Shown: positions 57,333-64,000 of the stretch, one piece after another
Position numbering within the stretch: position 1 is the stretch's first letter
Layout: every line of letters begins with the position of its first letter
Source: Candidatus Avimonas caecicola
GTDB lineage: Bacteria; Bacillota; Clostridia; Oscillospirales; Acutalibacteraceae
Direction of reading: 5' to 3'
Assembly (NCBI GenBank): GCA_904419875.1
Contig: CAJFTG010000006.1
Location: 22,818 to 86,817, forward strand
Length of the DNA stretch: 64,000 nucleotides
Notes under the pieces: generated by a model
Database searches by the model: none
Told to the model about the DNA's origin: nothing
Seen by the model: only the letters and a program-made list of their open reading frames with translations
Program-made: the position numbers and the translations under genes

Positions 57333-58256
57333 TTACCCGGCGAGCTTCCTGAACAGGTCGGCAAAGACCCTGTCCCGGTCGATATAATACACATACTTCA
57401 TCAGGTGCCGTGTCTCATCGTGGCTGTAATGCCCGTCATAGGAAACGATCGGGCTGTGCACGATCTTATCCATGGTAAAGCGCTCGTCCAGCAGCCAGGC
57501 GACCGCGGTCACGTCCCAGATCACCCGGCTCCAGAGCACCTTGCCGCAGCGGACTTCCTCGTCCTCCCTCACGATCCGGTACAGGTAGTCGCACAACGGG
57601 TTTTTCCCCGCTATCCAGTGCTCCAGCTCGGGGCCGGTGGTGGCGAAGTGGGTGACCACTCCCATACAGGGAAGCTGTACCAGCGGCACGCCGCAGCCAA
57701 AAACCACCCGGGCGGCGGCCACGTCCTGAATCAGGTTGAATTCGCGGGTGTCCGGCCAGGTCCACGCATGGCCGCCCAGCCAGACCAGCACGATTTTCCG
57801 GGCGATCTCCGGCCGAATCAGCAGGGCGGAGGCGACGTTGGTGATCGCACCGATCGCCACCACATACAGGGGGCGGTCATCCGGCTGCGCCATGGCGCGT
57901 TCCGCCAGATCCTCCGCCGCAGGGGAGAGGACCGGGGTGCTTTCGTCGGGCAGGTAAGAGGGGGACCCGCGGTAGACGGCCGTCAGCAGATCCTCCCGGC
58001 CGCAGAGCGACAGGATATGGCCGATTTCCTGATAGCTCTTTTCCATCCCCTCGGCGGGGGAAGCCGCCTTCTGGTTGGTAAAGGGTGCGGCGTAAATGGC
58101 CCGGAGATTCGCTTTATCCCCGGAGCGGAGCAGATAGGCCAGCGCAAACTGGTCGTCCACCTCGTTAAAGGCGTCGGTGTCGAGCACAACGTCAATGGGG
58201 CCTGTCGGCTTCTCCAGGCGGCGGAGAAGGAATTCGTTGCTGTTCCTGCATTGCAT
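57333..58256 (-). CDS. Nucleoside hydrolase, IunH family (second copy)
   Basis: The ATG at 58256 (MQCRNSNEFLLRR) follows AAAGGAGA. The 307-residue protein has VVLDTDAFNEVDDQFALAYL near residues 22-42, the Asp-rich calcium and ribose site, in the NEVDDQFA variant. AIGAITNVASALL and FNLIQDVAAARVVF fit the family. It is clearly different from the copy at 12931 and so not a recent duplicate. It lies 80 bases downstream of the YhhN gene on the same strand. Confidence 0.85.
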   Translation of the reverse strand: MQCRNSNEFLLRRLEKPTGPIDVVLDTDAFNEVDDQFALAYLLRSGDKANLRAIYAAPFTNQKAASPAEGMEKSYQEIGHILSLCGREDLLTAVYRGSPSYLPDESTPVLSPAAEDLAERAMAQPDDRPLYVVAIGAITNVASALLIRPEIARKIVLVWLGGHAWTWPDTREFNLIQDVAAARVVFGCGVPLVQLPCMGVVTHFATTGPELEHWIAGKNPLCDYLYRIVREDEEVRCGKVLWSRVIWDVTAVAWLLDERFTMDKIVHSPIVSYDGHYSHDETRHLMKYVYYIDRDRVFADLFRKLAG

Positions 58257-58336
58257 GGGGATCGTCTCCTTTATGATATCGTTTACTCTGTCCGGCGGCA
58301 TCCCGCCGGACATTGTCGTTGAAAAAGCGGGCGCGG

Positions 58337-58990
58337 CTACAGCCACACTGACAGGGCGATCAGATACAGCCCCCCATAATAGCAGGCCAGGCTGAACACC
58401 TCGCTGCGGCGGGTCGCCCTCTCCCCGTTGAGAAGATTGCGCGCCAGCGTCAGGTCGGAAAGGGCGAACAGCGCCGCGCCGCCCGCGAGCAGCATCGTCC
58501 CGGGCAGGGGCGGAAGGCCCAGCGCCATGGACAGCATCCCCAGCACCAGCGCGGCGTACAGGAGAAAGGGGACCAGCCGCTCCTTCATCTCCCGGAAGCG
58601 CTTGCGGAAGGCGAAGGCCGCCGCCGCATACAGCACCAGAAAAACCGGTAGAGAAAGCAGCGTGGGCTGTGCATAAACCAGAAACGCGGCGATAAACAAC
58701 AGATGGGCGGCGGCAAACGCCCCCATGCCGGCGAACAGATTCTTTTCGATGGCGATATCCCCGACCAGGCAGAGCACCAACCCGGCCAGCAGCCACCAAA
58801 AGCCGCGGAACCCGCCGACCAGGCAGCCGTTGAGGCAGAACAGAACGCTGACCAGCGTGCACAAAGCCTTCACGGCAACCGACTGCCCGGTTTCCCCCCG
58901 CCATTTCAGACGGAAATACAGGGGAAACAGGACGCCGAACAGAACGACCGCGGGAAAGATCAACAACAGGATGTGCAGGATACCGGGCAT
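58337..58990 (-). CDS. YhhN/TMEM86-family membrane protein (lysoplasmalogenase-like)
   Basis: The ATG at 58990 (MPGILHILLL) follows AAGGAGGAG. The 217-residue protein has about eight membrane helices. CLVGDIAIEKN and the later FALSDLTLARN give the two Asp motifs of the YhhN family, whose animal members hydrolyse the vinyl-ether bond of lysoplasmalogens. Many anaerobic clostridia make plasmalogens, so this role is plausible. It is upstream of the nucleoside hydrolase gene and probably in one transcript with it. Confidence 0.8.
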   Translation of the reverse strand: MPGILHILLLIFPAVVLFGVLFPLYFRLKWRGETGQSVAVKALCTLVSVLFCLNGCLVGGFRGFWWLLAGLVLCLVGDIAIEKNLFAGMGAFAAAHLLFIAAFLVYAQPTLLSLPVFLVLYAAAAFAFRKRFREMKERLVPFLLYAALVLGMLSMALGLPPLPGTMLLAGGAALFALSDLTLARNLLNGERATRRSEVFSLACYYGGLYLIALSVWL

Positions 58991-59582
58991 CGGCTTTCTC
59001 CTCCTTCGGCAGGCTGCCGGGACGAAAACATCATACCACAAGCCGCCATGCGGTTCAACAGGGAAAGGGATGAAAAGTGAATACCGATGAGGGGACCCGT
59101 TGGAACACGGGCGGCCAGGGCCCTCGGCGCCGCCTTGCCCTGCACGGCTTTTCTGTCGGCTTGGAGGACGGTAAAGCCCGGCCGACGCTCGGACAGCGGG
59201 GCTGCCGCCGGGCGGCGGCGTTTACCAGCGGGCTTTTGCGCATGGGCGCCGCCGGGCGTCACACCGCTTTGGCAGGGAGGTGGGGGACGGATCCCGCCAC
59301 GGTTTCCCGGAGGAATCCGGCTCTCCTCCGGGGGTGGAGAGCGGCCTGGCGGCCGGTCCGCCGCACAGTCCGCTTTAAGCGGACGCGGCAGGGGGCCTCC
59401 TCCGGGCGGAGGCTCCCGGCAAACGGCGGCATTTTCCAGCCGCTGGAAGGGCAAACCACAGGAAGGGATCCCGGCAATGGTTAGAGGCGGGGAAAGGCGG
59501 CATGCGGCGCCCGGATGGGCGGGGATGGGGGATGAAGTATGGGGTATAGGGGCATCTGGTGTTGACCGGCCAGAATGACGGC

Positions 59583-59611
59583 CGAACCCGTCGAGGGACC
59601 GGCGGGTTCGG
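59583..59611. other. Inverted repeat in the spacer before the RHS gene
   Basis: Nine-base arms CCGAACCCG (59583-59591) and CGGGTTCGG (59603-59611). The wider spacer from 58991 to 59750 is GC-rich, with several other short hairpins, and has no supported gene on either strand. Confidence 0.5.
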
Positions 59612-59635
59612 GCGTCAGCGGAGAAGCGAAAGAAA

Positions 59636-59688
59636 GGGAGAGGGCCAGGGAGAGGGCCAGGGGGAGGGTCAGGGTGAGGGTCAGGGTG
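59636..59688 (+). repeat. Four-copy 12-bp G-run repeat with G-quadruplex potential
   Basis: Four contiguous copies of a unit AGGGYCAGGGNG occupy 59641-59688. Together with the GGG at 59636-59638 and 59684-59686 they give nine runs of three or more G with gaps of one to five bases on the + strand. That easily meets the usual G-quadruplex pattern. It lies about 65 bases before the RHS promoter. Confidence 0.85.
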
Positions 59689-59750
59689 ATCGCAAAACGC
59701 CGATAATTTTATAGCAAAAATATAAAATAAATAAAATGTAAGAAATACTA

Positions 59751-59779
59751 TTGTAGAAAATATAATTCTATTGTATACT
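59751..59779 (+). promoter_or_regulatory. Promoter of the RHS gene
   Basis: TTGTAG (59751-59756) and TATACT (59774-59779) are 17 bases apart in an AT-rich block that stands out from the GC-rich surroundings. The leader to the ATG is about 310 bases, nearly all A and G, without a supported reading frame. Confidence 0.75.
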
Positions 59780-60098
59780 ACTTGTTGTGAAGCATAATTG
59801 CAAAGAAGCGGTTCAGGAGGGCGGTTCAGGAAAGGGAGGAAAGAGGGCCGAAGAGGGATATGGAAGGATAGAGGCATCACGGCCAAGGGGCAAAAGGAAC
59901 GACGGCGGCTATCGGAGGACACGCGGACGGAAAAGGATAGAAAAGGACGGAAAAGGAGGAGAAAAAAGGAGAAGGGGAGAGCAGGGGAAGAATAAGGGGA
60001 AAACGAGGGAGAGAAAAGGGAGAGCAAGGGGAAAGCAAGGGGAAAGATGAAGGAAAAACAAGGAAGAAAAGGAGAGGGCGGCGTTGAAGGGAAAGGGC

Positions 60099-63000
60099 AT
60101 GAAACACGGGAAAAGGCTGCTGGCGGCGGCACTGAGCGCGGCTTTGATGGTTCAGCTTTTTGCGCTGCCGGTCGGAGCGGGAGAGGGTTCCGGCCTGGCG
60201 GAAAGCACAGCGCCGGCGCATCAGGCGGCCGGGGAGCCGGCGCACATTCTGGCGGAGGATGAGACGCGGCGCACGGAAAACGAGAAGCATTTTCTGATGA
60301 GCGACGGCACTATGATGGCGGCGGTATATGAGGTGCCGGTGCATTATCTGGATGATAACGGAACGTACCGGGAGATCGACAACACGCTGGAGGACACGGC
60401 CCGCGGCCAGACGGACGGGGAAGACGCGCTGGAGACAAGGGGCGGGGAGCGCAGGGTCAAATTTGCGAAGGACGCCGGAAAAAAGAAGCTGGTAACCATC
60501 CGGGAAAAGGGCTACCATGTGTCCTGGGGCTATGAAGGGGCGGCGTCTGCCGCGGCCGAAACGGTGGAGAAGGAGCCCGGGACGGCTGAGGGGGACGAGG
60601 CGTTCCTGGCGCTTCCCAACCTGACCAGTGAAACGGTTTACCGGGGCGTGTTCCCGGGCGTGGACCTGCAGTATGTGGTTTCGCCGGTGGGGGTGAAGGA
60701 AAACATCCTCCTGCACAGCCGTTCCTCCCGCCGGGAGTTCACGGTGCAGTACCAGATCGGCGGCGGACTGGAAGCAGTGCAGCAGGACGGCCGGACCATC
60801 GCCCTGCGCAGGGGAGAGGAAACCGTGTACACGCTGTCGGCGCCGGTGATGACGGACGCCGCCGGGGCGTCGAGCGATGCGCTGAGCCTTACGCTGGTGG
60901 AGGCCCGCGGGGCGAACCTGACGGTGCGGTTGTCGGCGGACGACGCCTGGCTGACGGAGGAGGGGCGGCAGTACCCCGTGGTGCTTGACCCGAGCTTTAC
61001 CACCGATTACACCGATTCCTCCTCGGTGCAGACGCGGTTCATCAAAGAATATGATGTCTATAATCCGGCCATGGGCACGCTGTACGTTGGCTTGCAGCTG
61101 GGCCAGATGGGACAGACGCAGTCCCTCCTGCGCTTCCCAAGCCTTCCCGCGCTGAGCCGGGGAGACGTGGTGGTGGACGCCTGGATGAGCCTGGCCAACA
61201 CCACATACGATGGCCCCGGCGCCGCCGAACTGCAGGTGGATGTCCACGAGGTCATCCAAAGCTGGGACTGGAGCAGCACGGGGAAAAGCTGGCAGGTGGG
61301 CGGCGCGCCGGCGGTCGACAGCAAGGTGCAGGATTATGATATTGCGTCCAAGCAGACGGAGGGGGGCCAGCTCAACTGGGACATCACCCGCCTGGTACGC
61401 CAGTGGTACGAGGGCGGGAACAATTACGGCGTGCTGCTGAAGGCGCACGACCCCTCCCAGTGGGCGCTGGCGAACCTGGCCTCGACCTGGGCGGTGAGCA
61501 CCTGGCGGCCCCTGCTGCAGATCACCTATCTGAACAACAAGGGGCTGGAATCCTACTGGGACTATACCGCGCAGGGCCTGGGGGCGAGCGGCGCCTCGTA
61601 TGTCAACAACTTCAGCGGGAATCTGGTGGTGGAGCTGCCGCTTTCCCACACCAACAGCGCCAACCGGCCGGTATCCGTCAGTCTGGTGTATAACGGCTAT
61701 CAGGCGGGTCGCCATTTCCACAGCAACGCGGTTTCCGGCTGGGGGTGGAAGCTCAACTTCGACCGGCGGGTGGATGCCGTGGACCCCAACGCGTCCTCGC
61801 TCAGCAAAAGCCTGTACAATGCCGGATACCATTACATATATATGGATGAGGACGGGACCGAGCTGTATTTCAAAAAGAAGAGCAGCGGCGTGTATGAAGA
61901 CGAGGTTGGGAAGGGGCTGACCCTGACGGTCTCCGGCAGCCAATGGGTGATGACCGACAAGCAGGAAAATAAGCAGGTCTTCGATACCTCCGGCAAGCTG
62001 CTTCAGCTTCAGACCGATCAGTCGGGCGACAAGATCACGCTGACCTACAGCGGTTCCGTTTTAACCGCGATCACCGACGGCGCGGGAAAACGGATACAGC
62101 TGGAACGCAGCAGCGCCACGGCGATCACAGCGATTGTGGATCCCTACGGCCAGCGGTATACCATGACGTATACGGGCGGCTATCTGACCAAAATCACCTG
62201 TCCGGACGGGCAGACGATTCAGATGTCGTACCAGGGGGATTCCCACTTGAAGAGGCTGACCCTGCGGGACGGCACGCGGGTGGAGTACGACTACGGGACA
62301 ACGGGGGACGTTTCCGCCAAAAGCCGGGTGGTGAAGGTGACCGAGCTTTCCCGGCCGGACGCCGCGGGGGCGAGGGAGACCGGCAACGCCGTTTCCTTTG
62401 CCTACGGGGTGAACACCACCACCATCAGGGACCGGAGCCGCACGGTGACCTATAATTTCGACAACTTTGGGCGGACCACCAGCGCCATCGACGACACCGG
62501 GGCGTCGTCGGTCTCTTATGAGCCGACCAGCACCCAGGCCGGGCAGATGAATAAAAACAACAAGATCTCCGCGCAGACGAGCACCTTCCTGCCGGTGAAC
62601 AACCTCCTTCCCAACCACAGCTTTGAAAGAGGGTTTACCGGCTGGACGCAGTGGCATACCTACCCGGAGAGCAGCACGGCGGCCATCGATTCCACCCATG
62701 CCTACCTGGGGCAGAAATCGGTGAAGATTCAGAAGACCTCCGCATCCGGCAGCGGGCAGGTGTTCTACAACATCATGAACCCCGAGGCGGGAAAATACAC
62801 GTTTTCGGCGTATGTGGACGCGCGCGGCCTGTCCGGCCCGTCCGGCTTATACCTGCACATGGAGATCTACGACGAAAACAACACCCCCCATAGAACGTAC
62901 AGCCGGCGGAAAACGGAAGACGGCTGGGAACGGCTGACGGTGACCGCGGAGGTGCCGGCCGGCGCGAAGAGGCTGGCGGTGGTGTTCAACCTGATGTCGG

Positions 63001-64000
63001 CCTCCGGCACGGCGTGGTTCGACAGCGCGCAGCTGGAGAAGGGGGAGGCAGCCAACGAGTACAACCTGCTGGAGAACGCCTTTTTTGAGGATGGGAGCAG
63101 CTGCTGGTGGGGTCAGAGCAGCAACATCGTTTCGGTCAGCGGGGCGCCGGCGGGAATCCGGAAGGCGGTGGCTCACAACGGCGAATACGGGCAGAACAAC
63201 TACTGCGCCCAAACGGTGTACGTCAACCTTCCGGCCGACGAGGTGGCGCTGAATCTCAGCGGCTACGCGATCGGGAACGCCGTGCCCAAGACGGACAGCG
63301 GGCGGTATTTCGCGCTGGATTTGAAGTTTGCCTATACCGACGGGACGCAGGAATACCAGGTGCCGGAGTTCAACGCGGACAGCACGGGGTGGCAGTTCAC
63401 GTCGAAACTGCTGGTGCCGGCGGAGAAAAACCGGGGCAAACAGGTGGCGTATGTGGATGTCTACTGCCTGTATTACGACAACGCGAACAGCGCCAGGTTC
63501 AGCGGGCTGAGCCTGCGGCTGGACAAGACGGGGACGGTATACGTCTACGACGAAAAAGGCAACCTGGTGAGCGCGAAGGACATGGCGGACAGGGAGCAGC
63601 TGTCGACGATCGACACGGCGAACCGGCTGACGGAATACACGGATGAGGAAAACGGGGAGTACCGGTTCACCTACGACGGGACGTACAAGCACCGGGTGAC
63701 AAAGGCGACATATGAGGAGTACAACCAGCAGTTCGCGTATACGTACGACCGGCACGGGAACCTGACGGGGGTGGAGCAGAGCAACCGGACGGATGCGAGC
63801 CAGGCGAAGATCCGGAGCAGCCAGAGCTACAGCAACGACGGGAGCCAGCTGTTGAGCCGGACGGACAGCCTGGGATCCACGGTGGAATACACGTATCAGC
63901 AGCAGAATCTGGTAAGCAAAGCGACACAGGGGAACCGGAAAGTGAGCTACGGGTACGACGAGATGGAAAGGCCGAAGCGGGTGAGCGCGCTGCGGACGGA
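60099..64000 (+). CDS. Secreted DNRLRE/RHS repeat protein, N-terminal part (runs off the window)
   Basis: The frame opens at the ATG at 60099 (GAAGGGAAAGG upstream) and stays open to the last base: 1300 codons plus two bases, so the C-terminus is missing. A signal peptide covers residues 1-28. Residues about 305-480 match a DNRLRE domain (for example LLRFPSLP and WDITRLVRQWYEGGNNYG). RHS-type sequence begins near 502 (NNFSGNLVVELPLSHTNSANRPV). Two jelly-roll, carbohydrate-binding-like domains, each opening with NLLPN or NLLEN, span about 834-1140. YD repeats such as YTYDRHGNLTG follow to the end. Such proteins often carry a toxin or variable domain at the C-terminus. Confidence 0.88.
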   Translation, partial: MKHGKRLLAAALSAALMVQLFALPVGAGEGSGLAESTAPAHQAAGEPAHILAEDETRRTENEKHFLMSDGTMMAAVYEVPVHYLDDNGTYREIDNTLEDTARGQTDGEDALETRGGERRVKFAKDAGKKKLVTIREKGYHVSWGYEGAASAAAETVEKEPGTAEGDEAFLALPNLTSETVYRGVFPGVDLQYVVSPVGVKENILLHSRSSRREFTVQYQIGGGLEAVQQDGRTIALRRGEETVYTLSAPVMTDAAGASSDALSLTLVEARGANLTVRLSADDAWLTEEGRQYPVVLDPSFTTDYTDSSSVQTRFIKEYDVYNPAMGTLYVGLQLGQMGQTQSLLRFPSLPALSRGDVVVDAWMSLANTTYDGPGAAELQVDVHEVIQSWDWSSTGKSWQVGGAPAVDSKVQDYDIASKQTEGGQLNWDITRLVRQWYEGGNNYGVLLKAHDPSQWALANLASTWAVSTWRPLLQITYLNNKGLESYWDYTAQGLGASGASYVNNFSGNLVVELPLSHTNSANRPVSVSLVYNGYQAGRHFHSNAVSGWGWKLNFDRRVDAVDPNASSLSKSLYNAGYHYIYMDEDGTELYFKKKSSGVYEDEVGKGLTLTVSGSQWVMTDKQENKQVFDTSGKLLQLQTDQSGDKITLTYSGSVLTAITDGAGKRIQLERSSATAITAIVDPYGQRYTMTYTGGYLTKITCPDGQTIQMSYQGDSHLKRLTLRDGTRVEYDYGTTGDVSAKSRVVKVTELSRPDAAGARETGNAVSFAYGVNTTTIRDRSRTVTYNFDNFGRTTSAIDDTGASSVSYEPTSTQAGQMNKNNKISAQTSTFLPVNNLLPNHSFERGFTGWTQWHTYPESSTAAIDSTHAYLGQKSVKIQKTSASGSGQVFYNIMNPEAGKYTFSAYVDARGLSGPSGLYLHMEIYDENNTPHRTYSRRKTEDGWERLTVTAEVPAGAKRLAVVFNLMSASGTAWFDSAQLEKGEAANEYNLLENAFFEDGSSCWWGQSSNIVSVSGAPAGIRKAVAHNGEYGQNNYCAQTVYVNLPADEVALNLSGYAIGNAVPKTDSGRYFALDLKFAYTDGTQEYQVPEFNADSTGWQFTSKLLVPAEKNRGKQVAYVDVYCLYYDNANSARFSGLSLRLDKTGTVYVYDEKGNLVSAKDMADREQLSTIDTANRLTEYTDEENGEYRFTYDGTYKHRVTKATYEEYNQQFAYTYDRHGNLTGVEQSNRTDASQAKIRSSQSYSNDGSQLLSRTDSLGSTVEYTYQQQNLVSKATQGNRKVSYGYDEMERPKRVSALRT

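Noticed and set aside
58270..58290. A GTAAACGATA-like half-site before the second nucleoside hydrolase
   Set aside because: Only one half of the operator matches, so it is not counted with the four LacI-type sites. Similar half-sites at 29185 and 55644 were also left out.
59877..61943. A 688-codon minus-strand frame opposite the start of the RHS gene
   Set aside because: The + strand frame has a signal peptide and DNRLRE/RHS domains; the minus frame shows only low-complexity Pro/Phe/Leu stretches from the purine tract.

Overview
The window reads as chromosomal DNA of a GC-rich (roughly 60% G+C by eye), strictly anaerobic member of the Firmicutes, most likely a clostridial gut bacterium related to Oscillospiraceae. 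The basis is a perfect CIRCE element ahead of hrcA-grpE-dnaK-dnaJ, an SRP RNA gene directly upstream of dnaX-ybaB-recR as in Bacillus/Clostridia, a single-chain pyruvate:ferredoxin oxidoreductase, DUF1836 and DUF5696 proteins, an HlyC/CorC-type protein and Shine-Dalgarno sites of the AGGAGG type. No tRNA, rRNA, CRISPR, insertion sequence or phage gene was seen. The species is an inference.

Layout. (1) 1-18477, all on the + strand: a long carbohydrate-uptake and breakdown operon. It holds the tail of a membrane protein, a DUF5696 protein, two sugar ABC permeases, a binding lipoprotein, a TIM-barrel glycosidase-like protein, a GH106-like protein, a YczE-type membrane protein, a ureidoglycolate-lyase-like cupin, a nucleoside hydrolase, a GH4 enzyme, a PfkB kinase, an amidohydrolase and an EamA exporter. 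(2) 18478-20529: a lipoprotein with a structured 5' leader, then a largely empty spacer. (3) 20530-31810: a second sugar locus with ribokinase, GH38 alpha-mannosidase, a LacI repressor, AlsE, AlsK, RpiB, GH36 alpha-galactosidase and a D-lyxose/D-mannose isomerase. Four similar palindromic operators (core GTAAACGTTTAC) sit ahead of the ribokinase, lacI and alsE genes. (4) 32741-37033: small mixed genes (DUF1836, SGNH hydrolase, TetR with a divergent SDR, a small clostridial protein). (5) 38010-43046: the HrcA/CIRCE heat-shock operon. (6) 43143-47747: a Pro/Ala-rich membrane protein, SRP RNA, dnaX-ybaB-recR and smpB. (7) 48142-55542: an AI-2E/PerM-type permease, PFOR and a CNNM/CBS protein. (8) 56136-58990: acetyltransferase, second nucleoside hydrolase and a YhhN protein, all on the minus strand. 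(9) 60099-end: the first 1300 codons of a secreted DNRLRE/RHS repeat protein that runs off the window.

How the genes work together. Region 1 looks like import of an oligosaccharide or glycoside by an ABC system whose ATPase is not in view, cytoplasmic cleavage by three glycosidase-like enzymes, then phosphorylation and further conversion. Its cupin, nucleoside hydrolase and amidohydrolase are unusual partners and may mark an unrecognised substrate. Region 3 can be read as release of mannose and galactose plus routing of allose, allulose and mannose into fructose-6-phosphate under one local repressor. The spacers carry several short purine-rich tandem repeats. The clearest is a four-copy, 12-bp, G-run repeat with G-quadruplex potential upstream of the RHS gene.
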